Source of the DNA: Cladocopium goreaui
Taxonomy: Eukaryota; Sar; Dinophyceae; Suessiales; Symbiodiniaceae
Direction of reading: 5' to 3'
NCBI GenBank assembly: GCA_947184155.2
Contig: CAMXCT020001433.1
Location: 65,119 to 129,118, forward strand
Length of the DNA: 64,000 bases
Part shown: piece after piece, positions 12,200 to 24,059 of the stretch
Layout: every line of letters starts with the position of its first letter
Numbering within the stretch: position 1 is the first letter of the stretch
Notes under the pieces: model-generated
Told to the model about the DNA's origin: nothing
Seen by the model: only the letters and a program-made list of their open reading frames with translations
Database searches by the model: none
Made by a program: the position numbers and the translations under genes

Positions 12200-14106
12200 G
12201 GTTTTCACAAGCTGCAACAATTTTCACCAAATGATTGGGATTTGGGCATGGATCAATACCTATAGATACATTTTTAGTGGGATGAACATCCATTTACCAG
12301 CTATTTTGATGTTCACCAGGGGTACAAGGTTTTGACCCACCCCCATTTATGTATTGGTTTCCCTCAAATGTTCACCCATTTTGTTCGCCCAGTTGAATGG
12401 AAATCCAATGGTGGTGCCCATGGGATCCACAGAAGTTTCCCATCGTTTCCAGATGTAAGTTTTTAGATCAACCAGCACACATGAAATAAACACAGATCAT
12501 CCAGTTTTATGTAGGAAATATACTCCAGTTATGAATCTGGGGGCTCACCATAAGATCTCCTGCATCTCCAGTTCTCGCACGGCAGGGAAAGAGCAAGACC
12601 CACATGTGGGGACACTCAGCAGATGGCCGTTTAAAAGTAAGATCCAACTAAACGAGATGATGCATTATCGACTTTACTGTCTTTTTGTTAGGAGGTTGCG
12701 GAACATGTTTTAAATATAAACATACCTATAATATATATATATATATACACATGTATATCGTATAATGTTCATATGCTATATTAATATACATGTATGATCA
12801 TGTATAATGTTCCATGTCTATGTAGGGACTGCTTGAATTTGATGACAAAATATGGGAACTAAATGACCGGGGATACAATGTGTACGTGTGTATATATATA
12901 CACACACACACATTTTGTTTAACGTACACAAGATAATGATTTTGATTATGCATGTATATGTTCAGATTATACGATTATATGTTTTAACATACCTATGTGT
13001 AAAAGTAGCAATTGCATTGTGTATTGCATCTCTTCGTGTCTTATGATTTGTTTGAACCCAACGGGTCATAGGGTGTCCATATTCCGCAACACAAGGGGCG
13101 GAAGATAAAACTTCTGCACTGTGTCGAAAGTCGGTTGGGGATGTCTTGTCCAGTAATTTCCATCAGACGCATTGGGTATGAGGAAAGAAAAAGTAACAAT
13201 GGACTCGAAGAATTGGTCATGTGTCGTCTGAATCCCTCCAATTTGGAAGTCAATAGTTTGATCCGCAGCCATATCACCCCATTTCTTTCTATGTTATTCT
13301 GGTGAATGTCCCTATTTAAGCATATATGACGACTGACAAGTATGTACTCTAATATCCCTCTCCTATCAACTAAGCACAGCATGCGGTGGTGAAAATTATC
13401 GTCCCAGACCCAGAGCTGCAGTTCCGCAGTGTGATTCTGCTTGGCTCTAGAGTAAATATGCACATGTTAATATTTTGGTGTTATGTTTTCCCTTATTGCA
13501 ACATCTGATATGGTAGATTATTCTCGAGCATTATCTATTGCCATCTTTCATTATTCTGTATTCCCTTTCATTGTCTATTAGTATCCAGTATCCTTATATC
13601 AACATTGTAGCATAATCGAAATCAATTTTCTATCTACTATCTAGCATATATTATTTCAAATGTTATTTGATTTATTACTATATGTTATCTTTTATATCAA
13701 ACTTACGATCGTAATATATATATATATATTACTTATCTATGTTATCTACTTATCGTATCTATTACTATGTTATCAATAGACTATATAGATATTACTATAC
13801 TAAGATATTACTAATATATATATATATATCAAACTTACTAATATATGGTACCTAATATTATTATATATATATGAAACATATTACTATGTTATCTATAAAT
13901 ATCTACTATTAGTGTTTGATTCCACGTTTCCTTCAGGACCCAGGCCGCTCCCATCCGACCAGTGGCGCGCAGGCCTGGAAATCTGAAGAAGACACGCACG
14001 GTTTCTTGGTGCAGACGACTGTGCCATGAAGGGCGGGTCTCCGGAAGGGATTGAATGGAGAGATCATGGGGATTTTGTGGGATTTTCAAGGGATGTATTG
14101 GAATCT
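12200..14106. other. AT-rich region with one exon-like island
   Basis: TA runs occur at 12731-12748, 13711-13728 and 13812-13830. The exon-like island at 13066-13272 is listed separately. Nothing else is recognised. Confidence 0.4.
13066..13272 (-). CDS. Exon-like open frame, function unknown
   Basis: This 68-codon frame (beginning MAADQTIDFQIGG and ending LPPLVLRNMDTL) has balanced, protein-like composition. A second minus frame (13041-13463) overlaps it, so the correct frame is uncertain. No domain is recognised and no neighbouring exon was found. It may be one exon of a minus-strand gene or a gene fragment. Confidence 0.2.
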   Translation of the reverse strand: MAADQTIDFQIGGIQTTHDQFFESIVTFSFLIPNASDGNYWTRHPQPTFDTVQKFYLPPLVLRNMDTL

Positions 14107-14212
14107 TACCCTCTGGTAAACGTTTACATAACTATGGAAAATCACATTTTTTAAAGGGTAAGTCAGCTATAAATCACCATGTTCAATAGCTATGTTAAAT
14201 TACCAGAGGGTA
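14107..14212. mobile_element. MITE family A copy, clean palindrome
   Basis: Starts TACCCTCTGGTAAACG, ends TAAATTACCAGAGGGTA and is 106 bases long. Central words CACATTTTTTAAAGGGTAA and CTATAAATCACCAT follow the family pattern. The terminal TA at both ends could be the target duplication. Confidence 0.85.
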
Positions 14213-14869
14213 ACGGCACTTGAATGGGGCAATCATTGGAAGGTCTTTTGAGACAGCCAACCATGGATACCCTATGATACTTTAACATAGCTGCACAATA
14301 TCACCACGTTCAATCCGTATATCAACACTCACTAAATGGGCCATCTATGCCAGCTCACAAACTGTAACAAATTACAAAAATATATATTATATTTTATTGC
14401 CATGATATCTCCATTTTACTTGGTTATATCAAGTTTATTTCCTTTAAAGTCTCTATGACGTCCCCATGCACCTTCCAAGGCACCAGACAACATGACCGGA
14501 AGTCTGCCAGGACCACGGTGTTTCTATTGCTTCTATTGTTTATTTGTGTTTGCATTTACAAATTATGATTTATTATAACTAGATATACATTTAAAATCAT
14601 TTAAACTACTGTGATATGCAATATATATATATATATATACAGTGATATACAATGTATATTGTATATTTACAGTGATATACAGTGTATATACATATTACGT
14701 ACACTGTATTTACATGTACAGAGTCAGTACTTGATACAATGTATACATACATGTGTGTATGCATATATATATATATATATACATAAACACATTATACACA
14801 GAGGTGTATCTGTAGATGCACTATAAAAATACGGATAAATAGGGTAACATATTTGTATATTAGAATTTC
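14213..14869. other. AT-rich noncoding stretch
   Basis: TA-rich runs at 14620-14638 and 14762-14782 and several copies of ACAGTGATATACA near 14638-14685. No gene is recognised. Confidence 0.5.
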
Positions 14870-14971
14870 TAGGGTAAACTAACATAGATGTGGACAATGT
14901 TCCATTTATAGAGGATTTACAGTATAGAGGATTGCTGATTTGCCACATCTATGTTAGTTTACAGGAGGGTA
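14870..14971. mobile_element. MITE family A-like copy, diverged centre
   Basis: Arms TAGGGTAAACTAACATAGAT and ATCTATGTTAGTTTACAGG (inverted) flank a diverged centre. The left CCTCTGG motif is lost but the AACTAACATAG arm is kept. The right end, AGGAGGGTA, runs into a TA array. Confidence 0.65.
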
Positions 14972-15110
14972 TATATATAGTATTTATATATATATATGTA
15001 TATATATAGTATATATATAGTATATGTATATATAATTTATATATATATATACATATAGTATATAGATAGTATACATATAGTGTATATATATATATATGTA
15101 TACTACTGTA
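14972..15110. repeat. TA-rich microsatellite
   Basis: Nearly continuous TATATA with TAGTATA interruptions. Confidence 0.85.
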
Positions 15111-15123
15111 AAGAAAAAAACAA

Positions 15124-15235
15124 CGTGAATCGAAGCTGTCAGGAGGGATGTCTCCCATGTCACCCATTGGAATGGCAACAGCTGTCGCGGACATGCACGA
15201 GGCCCCGTCCGAAAATAACCTGATCTTTCAGCTGA
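15124..15235 (+). CDS. Exon-like island, function unknown
   Basis: A GC-richer segment gives a protein-like plus frame with the words KLSGGMSPMSPIGMATAV and ADMHEAPSENNL, then runs into a stop after AT-rich sequence. A GTGAG donor-like site follows at about 15234. There is no motif and no other exon of a common gene nearby. The minus frame is also open, so coding status is uncertain. Confidence 0.2.
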
Positions 15236-15576
15236 GTGAGTTTTATTATAACTTTCCCATATATATGTAGTGACAAGATATGGCAGTTGAAATAATTATA
15301 AGTAGTGTGTTAATATATGAGTAATTGTAATAGTTGAGGTGATTTTTTGTTTTCTTTTGTTTAAGAAAGAAGTGATTCAGATACTGCATTGGTTCAAGAG
15401 TGAGCACGGGATTATAAGATATTAGTAGATGCTTACATCATATAACCATTTGCTACATCACATCATTGATATTGTGATGTTTGCGAGGATCAGGAACCAC
15501 GTGGGATGTCCCAGCACACTTCTCGAAGTTGAGGATACCCTTTTGCTTTGGGGAAACATGTGATTTTGACCTATTA

Positions 15577-15660
15577 ACCATGAATATGAACCATGAATAT
15601 TAACCATGAATATTAACCATGAATATTAACCATTAATATTAACCATTAACATATTATATT
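15577..15660. repeat. Tandem repeat around ATTAACCATGAAT
   Basis: A 13-base unit of the form ATTAACCATGAAT is repeated about six times with minor changes. A looser TTAACCAT cluster appears at 53.43-53.50 kb. Confidence 0.8.
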
Positions 15661-16505
15661 AACCTTTTGGTTTGGGGATCCATGTTTGGAAAATCTGAGA
15701 ACCACAGATTTAGATCGTCGTTTGGATTTGAACTTAGTTACCTTCGTTGATCCTATTGGGTCTGAACATGGCAAAACGACCAGTTGCATCCCATGGTTCA
15801 AAACAGCATATTTTGGCCATGCTCAAAGCTATTTGCACTGAAGGCCCATCCTGGATTTCCAGCTACCAAAGGCACTATGTTGTTTGTTATATTCCGTTGA
15901 TATCCTATTAATGTCCCGTTATTCATGTCATTCATTCCGCATGTCTTTCCAGTTGACGAATACCTTGGGGGTGCCGATTTTGGCGCGTTTGGGCTTTTTC
16001 GGGCCAGCGAAAACAAGGGGCTGTTCGGGCCCAACTTGGAACGAGAAACAACGCGAAGTGATGAAACATGGCTTGCATAGATGTGACATCGATGATATGG
16101 GATGATGTATATATCAGTAGATATGGATTATATGAGATGGATGATCATGAGAATACATGATCATGTTGACTGTAAATAGAGAATATAGATCTGACTAATG
16201 ATAACAGTAGATAATATATATTAATTATACATATATGATATATATATATGTATACAACAACATTTACTATATGATGTATGGATGATATGGCCGGTTGTCC
16301 ATTTCCCACTCCTTGGTTTTTCTTTGATACAGGGGTTAACCCCCTGAAAACAGACCAATAGGTAACTTATTGCAATGGTATACTAAGTATACCAAACTGG
16401 CTCCGGCAACATGTTTCCCAAAGGACATTGTTGACAAGTTGATTGTGGTCTAAAGATTATGAACGAAATTTGGTTTCATGTCAAGGTCAAAATATGATTA
16501 ACTGA
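15661..16505. other. Noncoding stretch, no gene recognised
   Basis: AT-rich DNA with a TA-rich patch near 16210-16250. The overlapping frames at 15798-16105 on the two strands carry no motif. Confidence 0.4.
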
Positions 16506-16508
16506 GTT

Positions 16509-16757
16509 GTGGGAAAAACTAGTAGGTATTGCGACTCTGAACTCCTTGTTGGTGATATCATATCTAAGATGCCGGAAAAATGCAGATCATGGTGTATCAG
16601 CAGCATCAATGGTAATTTCTTCGTGGGTAGACTCAACAAAGAAGGACCACAGCTGGATCCATGTTCAAGAAGATTTGATAACATCTTGCGGGAATACGTA
16701 GAAACGACTCGGGACTCGGAACAAAGATTGTTGTCACAAGGTATCCATAGGTATCCA
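16509..16757 (+). CDS. Exon-like open frame, function unknown
   Basis: The frame reads with balanced composition (words GKTSRYCDSELLVGDII, KMPEKCRSWCISSING and FDNILREYVETTRDSEQ). No domain is recognised. The opposite strand is also open over much of it. Following DNA carries a GGTATCCATA repeat and no clear further exon. It could be a single exon or a gene remnant. Confidence 0.22.
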
Positions 16758-18050
16758 TAGGCATCCTCGAATCCATGGCTTGATCATATGGTCACATGTC
16801 CAGGCTTCATCACCGCACGGGTCACAACGGACACTGCTCAACTAGAAATCCATCCATTTCGTGGGGAATGGGACACATTAGGATGGCTTGATACTTGATA
16901 CGAGACATTTTCGGGTGTTGATTTGCTTTCATCTCATGTAATGCTAATATTTGTTATAATATGTTATAATATATATATATACAATCATTTGTATGGGTTT
17001 GTTTTATTTATCATCATTATTGGCATCAAACTGTTCTATACTGGCTCTGAATCAGTATCTGAATCCAAAATCATCAATTGTTCAAACCCGAATATCATGT
17101 TGTTGGCTGCTACTATATCCACCTATATCACCCTACATCCCAGTACACCACATTATCTACACCTCATTATATCCATCATTGTTGGTAAAATCAACCTTTT
17201 TTGGTTCAACCCTTGCAGTGTGGTTGACAGATGCCGACCGTGGACCGTCTGCAAGGCTGGATTTTGCCCTTTCTGCGGTACCAGGCAGGGACGGATTTTG
17301 ATCGGTGCCAAGTTATTTTTTCTTTTCCGTGTAATGTATAGTCAGGAGTAATAAAACCCCCTATAGGTAGCGAAACCCATATTCTCTCCTCCGATTTTGG
17401 GGCAATACTAAAGTCAATTAGGTGCTGTTTTCCGCCCCTAATAATATTTTCCAACCCCCAATTAGCGAAACCCATCCAGGATCCCCAAATTTTTGGTGGG
17501 ACTAATTTGCTATTACTCCCTTTTACTTTTTTTACATGTTCCAGGGTTACTCAGTGATCCTTTCCTATCTTATTCCTATTTTGTTTTTATTTCAAGACGC
17601 CAACAATGAAAAAGAAAATATTTCCCAAATGAATCCAAATGATCGATTTCTAATTAACATAAATTTAAAAATGCAGTTTTTGGGAGCTCAGAAAGGCTAC
17701 CCCCCTTGAGTGCTGCCCCCCCACAAATAGAAAGATGCCTCCCCCCAATTAGAAAACTGCACCCAGCCGCGAAGAGTTGTTTCATTATTCTTTTCTCATG
17801 TTTACCATTGGTTTTCTAATCTTTTCCCATAGGAATCTGATGATTATCGTTGATGGATGAATGAAAGCAACATTATTTCGGGGGGGTTGGTTTTCTTGAT
17901 TCCCTGACTGGACCTTGTTGACCTTGTTGACCTATAGGGGGGGTTAGGTGTTTCATGACAGATCAATTCCCATGTAGGAGACACATGTTGTGCTACAATG
18001 GGAAAATCGCAACGCGCATTGGTACGAGGCCATCAGCTCTGCACTCAACT
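16758..18050. other. Noncoding stretch with duplicated GCGAAACCCAT words
   Basis: TAGCGAAACCCATAT near 17368 and TTAGCGAAACCCATCC near 17463 bracket about 110 bases and may mark a small repeat. Poly-C/G tracts occur near 17701-17755 and 17879-17942. No gene is recognised. Confidence 0.4.
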
Positions 18051-18054
18051 TTCC

Positions 18055-18235
18055 ATTTTTGAAAGAAGTCTCGCAGAATTGCTTCGTTTTTGATGTTGTC
18101 AACTTCGAACATTGAGAAAGTCACGCAGAATTGTGTCATGCTTGACGTTGTCAAATTCAAAATTGAGGAAGTCTCGCAGAATCGCTGCGTTTTTGATGTT
18201 GTCAAGTTCAAAAAGCTGAGAAAGTCCCGCACAAT
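18055..18235. repeat. 57-bp tandem repeat (GTCTCGCAGAATTGC)
   Basis: Three or so units of about 57 bases share GAAGTCTCGCAGAATTGC, TTTTTGATGTTGTCAA and AAATTGAG. Matching units reappear at 18925-19025, so the same minisatellite lies on both sides of the CTA-rich block. Confidence 0.8.
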
Positions 18236-18269
18236 AGCTTCATTTTCAAAGCTTGCAGATAGACAGATA

Positions 18270-18880
18270 GATAGACAACTACAACTACCACTACACGAAA
18301 CTACTACTACAACTACAAGTAATTACAAACGCAAGTATACTACGCGACATTGCACTAATTACACTACACTAATTACATCTGGTTATACCACATTACACTA
18401 ATTACACCACAACAACAACAACAACAACTACTACTACTACTACTCCTGCTGCTGCTGCTGCTACTGCTCCTTCCACCACTACTTCCACTGCTACAATTAC
18501 AACTACACTACACCAATTGCATTGCAGCACTCTACAAATACAAATGCAACTAAAACTACAGGACGTTACGCAACACTACACTAAAGTAATTAACATACAT
18601 TACGCTACAGCTACAACTACAACTACAACTGCAACGACAACTACAGCTACCACTACATTACACTGCGCTACACTACGCTACAACTACAACTACACTACTT
18701 TACACTACGCTAAGCTACACTACACTACACTAATTACACCACACCACAACTACAACTGCAACAGCAACTGCAGCTACACTACGCTAATTACACTACATTA
18801 CACTACAACTCCACTACGCTACACTACAGCTACAACTACAACTGCACTACACCACACTACATCCAGCAGTTGTGGTGAAG
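18270..18880. repeat. CTA/ACTAC-rich simple repeat block
   Basis: About 600 bases of degenerate (CTA)n, (CAA)n, (CTG)n and TACACTACAC units on the plus strand. Open frames here encode only Thr/Tyr/Leu-rich low complexity and are not treated as genes. Confidence 0.9.
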
Positions 18881-18924
18881 TGACCTCTGCAACCATTGCA
18901 ACCACATTGCAACCACTCCAACTT

Positions 18925-19025
18925 TCTATTTTTGATAGAAGTCTCGCAGGATTGCTTCGTTTTTTATGTTGTCAACTTGAAAATTGAGGAAGTCTCGCAG
19001 AATTGCTTTGTTTTTGATGTTGTGC
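18925..19025. repeat. Second block of the 57-bp tandem repeat
   Basis: Two units with AGAAGTCTCGCAGGATTGC and GAAGTCTCGCAGAATTGC, related to 18055-18235 and in the same orientation. Confidence 0.8.
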
Positions 19026-19149
19026 ACCATAGGGATCGTGGTAGAGTGATTTCTCACATTTTTAAGTTTTAGAAGTTGCACCACAACTCAAACCCGGTTC
19101 TGTTCGCACTGTTTGGTTTCTGTGCAACTGTCGAAATATCTAGACGACG

Positions 19150-19640
19150 GAAAGATGAGGATTCAGATAGATGGATGGGTGAAATGCTTCGGTACTGAAA
19201 TGGATTGAATGGACAGCTGGATGGGCAGATAGACAACAAAACAGATGGATAGACCGAAAGACAAGTGGAAAGATATACGGATAGACAAGGAAATGGACAG
19301 ATCCCGAAAGAGAAAAATAGAACGAAAGAGAAAAAATAGAAAGAACGATAGATAGACAGATAGACACATAGACAGGCAGTTTGATCGATAGACGGCTGCA
19401 TAGACAGATAGAGAGCTAAGCAGACAGATGGAAAGACAGATAGATGGATAGGTAGATAGACCGATAGTAGATAAGTAGACAGACAACTAGAAGGATAGGT
19501 AGATAGATAGATAGATAGATAGATCGATAGATAGATAGATAGATAGATGGATAGAGAAAGAGTTAAATAGACAGATAGGCAGATAGACAGACAAATGGAT
19601 GGATAGATAGAAAGATGGATGGATAGATAGACAGCTGGAC
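19150..19640. repeat. GATA/GACA-rich simple repeat block
   Basis: About 490 bases of GATAGATAGACAGATAG-type tetranucleotides, purest near 19496-19550. Minus-strand frames over it encode repetitive Ser/Leu/Tyr strings and are shadows of the repeat. Confidence 0.9.
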
Positions 19641-19644
19641 ATTC

Positions 19645-21180
19645 CAACCACCTTTCGGTCCATCAGTGGATTCGCTCTGCCATCCGTGATTCACAACAAC
19701 CAACCTCTCCTATAGTTTTTTTCTATTTTTGAAGCTTCCGCCACCGCCTTGCGCGGTACTAGTGGTAATCTCTAATGATTATGTAACATCGTAACATAGT
19801 GGACATATGCACTAGTTGAGTCATTATCTGGGATGATGCATCAATGCATCATTGGTCCTGCTGAAACCATCAATGAATCTATATTTTAGAGCCCTAGCCA
19901 CATATATATATATATATGAGTCATTGGAAACAGTTGATTTTGGTGTTCGTTTGAATGGTTGATGCTGGCGCTACACTCCAATTTGAATGACTGGGTTAGA
20001 GGTCCACAATTTGCGAAAAGGTCATGTCAGAGCAAACAGAAAACCTTGCACTTTTAAACACCATGTAAATGTAGATAGGTGACACTGCATACAACTAATG
20101 ACGCTGCTAGGCGAGTGCCAGTTTGATGCAAACACTCTAGTTTTTGGAGGTTTCCTGAAAAATATGGGTATTTCCAAATCATCCATTGGTTTATAGGATT
20201 TTCCATTACATATAAACCAAAAAAAATGTGGTAACCCCATTTTAGGAAACCTCCATATGCTGGTGGTTTCACAGTGAATCAAATGATGGTTTCTTTGGGT
20301 TTCATGCCAACTCGGGGATCGGAAATTCTCGGGGTCCATGGTCATTTGGGGAATTGTACAGTAATACTTTGATGTTTTGTCAATTTTTGTCATATCTGGT
20401 TTGGTTTTGTCCAAACATACATGCCTACCCGAAGTCATTGTTATTTCCATGGGCAAAATAATGAATCATCTGTCGGGTTTTTGTGTAATTACTCCCTACG
20501 TGGATCAGTGGAACTGTTGGTTCTGCTAACCTGAAAAAATCTGACCAGTGAGTTTCTAATATGTTTTGTTGATTTCCATTGCTGTGTGGTTTCAAGTTAA
20601 TACGGTATTTTTTTGATGGTTCATGACTTTGAGATGTTTCCGGCTGTGGTTGAACTGCCAATCAGCCGGGAGGGAAATGCCGGGAAAGCGCCGCTTTGTA
20701 AAATGTATTGTTCTAAGTAGGCGGTCTCACAAGATAGTTGTTCTGAAAAGATGGACGGTCTGGAGTCAGTCAGTCATGTTTTTTGACGTGCCCATGTTGA
20801 CAATTTAAAGTTTCAAAAATGGGTTAAACCATGTTAAGCCAATGGTTTGAGAGAACGAACCCTTAAAATATGGTTTCCTAATGTTTCCTATATGGTTCTG
20901 ACGGTTGCCGACGGTTTCAGCGTGCGCTGTGTCGACAGGCGCGCAGCTCATTTTGTTTTTTGCCAGGGATGTGGAACGCTGGGACGCCCAGTGAGGTCCC
21001 TGATGGGTTCAAAGGTGTATAATTATAGTGTATGTATGAATATATATACCTGAAGCTTCCCCTTGTGCATTATTTTCATACTTACCATTAAGTCTGAAAA
21101 TTTCAATACCCAAACATGAATTTCATACCTAATCAAAATTTCCATACCTAGCACTTTGGGGAACCCATTAGTTTTGGCAG
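19645..21180. other. Noncoding region beside the coding cluster
   Basis: Contains a TA run at 19902-19917 and the inverted repeat at 20145-20255. Open frames here have no recognised motif. Whether the 3' end of the composite element reaches into this stretch could not be decided. Confidence 0.4.
20145..20255. mobile_element. MITE-like inverted repeat (TGGAGGTTTCCT ends)
   Basis: Left end TGGAGGTTTCCTGAAAAA and right end TTTTAGGAAACCTCCA are inverted. Inner words TTGGTTTATAGG and TATAAACCAA are also inverted. About 111 bases, single copy in this window. Confidence 0.7.
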
Positions 21181-21182
21181 TT

Positions 21183-21563
21183 TCAAGGGGTTCTCAGCCT
21201 CCAACGCTCGTGCTCCAAGTTGCTGCAGCATTGCTCCACCAGGAATTCATCCAAGAAATGAACCACATTTAATGTTTGAAACAGTAGTGTTGATAAAAAT
21301 TGAATCAGCTTCAATGAATAGAATAGACCAATGATCCCAGTCACTGGCTGATGGCTGATAGACCAACATTTTTCTTGATCACCTTTGACGCACTTCGCCA
21401 ATCACTTTTTATCCGGTGGCCATGGGGTGCCGGTTCAATGATCCAGCCGTCAGGATCCCAGCGGGCAAGAAAGCCATGTTGCGCAAGGAATGTTTCATTT
21501 AATGGGCACAGCGATAGTCAGCACAATTTTCTAAAATCACTCTTTTCCCAACGCAACAGGTAG
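21183..21563 (-). CDS. Exon-like frames downstream of the transposase
   Basis: Immediately 3' of the transposase stop two minus frames look protein-like: one with CPLNETFLAQHGFLARWD and DGWIIEPAPHGHR (about 21400-21510), the other with FLDEFLVEQCCSNLEHERW (about 21190-21250). They are in different frames, and stops lie between them. They could be 3' exons of the same transcription unit or remnants. No family is recognised. Confidence 0.25.
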
Positions 21564-21568
21564 CAAAG

Positions 21569-23602
21569 TTACTGAAAGCGTTTCTTCTTGAATCTTTTGA
21601 TGACAAATTTTGTTTTCACTTTGTATGCCAATAGGGTGTTTTCCACCACATTGACAAAAGATACCCTTCGCGATTGTTTTGATACTTTTCCAATGAAGTC
21701 CTCACTCATACTGCAATCATAAACTGCCGGGTTAAGTGAGTAATCGTCGTACTCCTGCAAACCCAACTGAACAGGAAAGTGATCCAAAGCGTGGAGTTTT
21801 GGAACCATAGCATAGAGTTGCCTTTGATTTGTAAAGGCAATGTAGGCCAACCGCGCATAGGACTGATCAAAATCTTTTGCTGCTCGAATAATTTTGGTCC
21901 TGCACGTAGGCATCAGCCACATTCCGTGTGCGTGTATGCACTGGAAAGCTAAACCACCATCGCACGCTTTGAGCACTAAGCGAAAAATAGCCATCTCAGG
22001 ATGCTCGCGGCCATGCAGCACAGCCAAAAAGCGAAGCCACTTTAGTAACAGAATGGAATCTGACCCCTTCCCGCCACACCAAGGGAACGATCCCATTGTG
22101 GGTAAATGCATTTTTTCCTTTGAAAATGACCGGATTGCACCAGGAGTCACATGGTGTGTGTCACACCACAAGGCAAATGAGCTCCAAGCTCTTCCCAAAC
22201 GCGCATCGATCCCAAGACTGTCGGAATCATCAAAATCAAAAACACCTTCAAGACAGAATAGCACGATGGTGCTACCAATGAAGTTTCTGGCTATGCCAAG
22301 TCGAAAAATATGAAATGGGTCTTTCTTGAAGAATCTTCCAGCACCTCCCGTGTTCCAATCCTCAAATGGGATATGCTTGAATGGAGGAGGCACCCTCCAA
22401 GGAGGAGTGGCATATAAGGTTTCAGTCCATGTGGGGTTGCTTGATACTTCCTCAAAAGGATATGCAAGTTCCCCTGCCTTGCATTCATGGCAGCATGGAA
22501 TGAAGTTCTTGTGTCCAACATTTTGGTACGACCGGTTGAGCACACCTGTTTTGGCATGGTACTCCATATCTCCAGACATGCCTAGCACAGCTATATGGAA
22601 CAAAGTGTCCCCAACCGAAATGCCATCGCAGCAAGCTGTCTTGAGGTCCACAGATGTAGCCTCTAAGAGAGACTGGAGAAGGCCAGGAGTGGTTTTGAAT
22701 TTCTTCGAGGGAAAAGCAAATACCAGGAAGTGAGTCAAGTATGAATTGTTTTTCTGATTCAACCGCATTGACATTGCATCCTGTTTGTTGGCACCATGGT
22801 ACACCACCGACTCATTGCAAGTGCATTTCAAAGGGGCCTGCTCTGTGTCAATCCCAAGTGCCGGCCTGATGCTCACAACCTCTAATGGGGTCTTCTTCTG
22901 TGTGCGCCCTCCATCACCATGAATGAACACTGGTATGGTGTGATCTAATTGGACCTTGTTGTCCCTTGCCATCTGAAAGACTTCATGAGATCCATGTTCA
23001 TTCCGGTAAAGTTGCCAGAATGTAGACAATAGCTTCTGTGCTTCTCTCCCTGGCTTCAATCCACCCAAGAGTAGCCACGGCTCATTGGTCAACAAATATC
23101 TCAAGATATCAGTGGGCCGCAAGTAGGCAAGTCTGACCACAGTCCCATTCTCCTCATACTGATGGTAGGATGTCGGAATGTTCCTGAGATGAGGGCAAGC
23201 AATGCGCGGAGTATATATAGGGGCTGGATCAACATGAGGAAATCCATCTTCAGTTGGGTGGTCCCTGAAATAAATAAGTTCAGCCATTGCAAAGAACCAA
23301 GTGTCACGGATAACCCAAATCTTTTCACTGTGCGTTTGTATTGCCTTGATGCATTTTTTGGTTGGCAACCAAGCCCACTGGTTGACAGTTTTGAGAACAC
23401 TTCCCTATCATCCAGCTCCTCTCGCAAGGCTTCAGTGTGCTGCGCCAGAGAAACAGCTGGAGCCTCAGCAGAAGGATTGGGAGGCCTACGCATGGGTAAA
23501 TTGGCCCACAGGGTGAGTTGGTCCACCGGGCTTGCATTCAAGAAACTCCATCAGCAACCTTTTCCACTAGATGTTCCAGTAGCGGGCGGTGTTGGTTGAC
23601 AT
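21569..23602 (-). CDS. Large DDE-type transposase-like protein (divergent CACTA/Plavaka-like)
   Basis: This is the longest open frame in the window: 599 codons without a stop from 23368 to 21569, and intronless. Counting from 23368, candidate features are an HGDGGR motif with Asp152 that could be the first catalytic acid; a conserved-looking SGD (Asp267) just before a CC-x2-C cluster (292-296); KDPFHIFRLGIARNF (349-363), which resembles the D-x2-H...LG segment of CACTA/Plavaka transposases; HALDHFPVQ (526-534); and a Lys/Arg-rich tail. The order and spacing suit a CACTA-superfamily DDE enzyme that cuts and rejoins DNA in the nucleus, but the assignment is by eye. The last catalytic acid is not certain. 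The 5' end is damaged or split. An ATG at 23602-23600 in the same frame is followed by TAG at 23567-23569. The segment with ALREELDDREVF lies in another frame (23420-23541) before the long frame resumes. It is the last major unit of the co-oriented cluster. Confidence 0.65.
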
Positions 23603-23609
23603 CGTTGCG

Positions 23610-24055
23610 TTCACCTGGCTTGAAGTAGGCCGTCCGCACTAGGAAAAATAAATTGGTTCGTTATACTTGATATCTGAAAACCATCCATTTACAGTATGTC
23701 TAGCACATTCAAATCATGGAGTCATCAAACACCATATGTCAAAAAAACAAGAGTATGCATGCACAGATACATACGCTTTTGCTGAACCCCAGTGATGCCG
23801 TGTAGTCGCACGCATCGCTCACAGATCAAATGGCCAAATTGCCGTGATCCAAACAAGGATGTTTGTCACCCTTGTTGGCAGAACCCCTTCAGAGATTGAG
23901 AGCCTTCAGCTGTGCAAAACATAAACAAACCAGTGGTATGATAGAAATCGAGATTACAAATTTTCAGTCCAATGCCATTTTATGTTTCCTGGGGCATGCC
24001 ACATGGCATGCAGCTCGCTTTCGAGCTCTAGAGCATGATTGTCACATGCCAAGGT
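23610..24055. other. Spacer between transposase and upstream exons
   Basis: No convincing exon is recognised. A few short open frames on either strand lack motifs. Confidence 0.4.
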
Positions 24056-24059
24056 CGCT

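Noticed and set aside
15798..16105. Overlapping frames on both strands around GGTGCCGATTTTGG.
   Set aside because: Neither has motif or boundary support; the GC-richer patch alone is not evidence.
18517..18987. Thr/Tyr/His-rich frame of 156 codons.
   Set aside because: Translation of CTA/CAA simple repeat.
19069..19647. A 192-codon minus frame rich in YLSIYLSI-type repeats.
   Set aside because: Pure translation of the GATA/GACA simple repeat.
22096..22733. Plus-strand frames of 61-139 codons opposite the transposase.
   Set aside because: Shadows of the transposase frame on the other strand.
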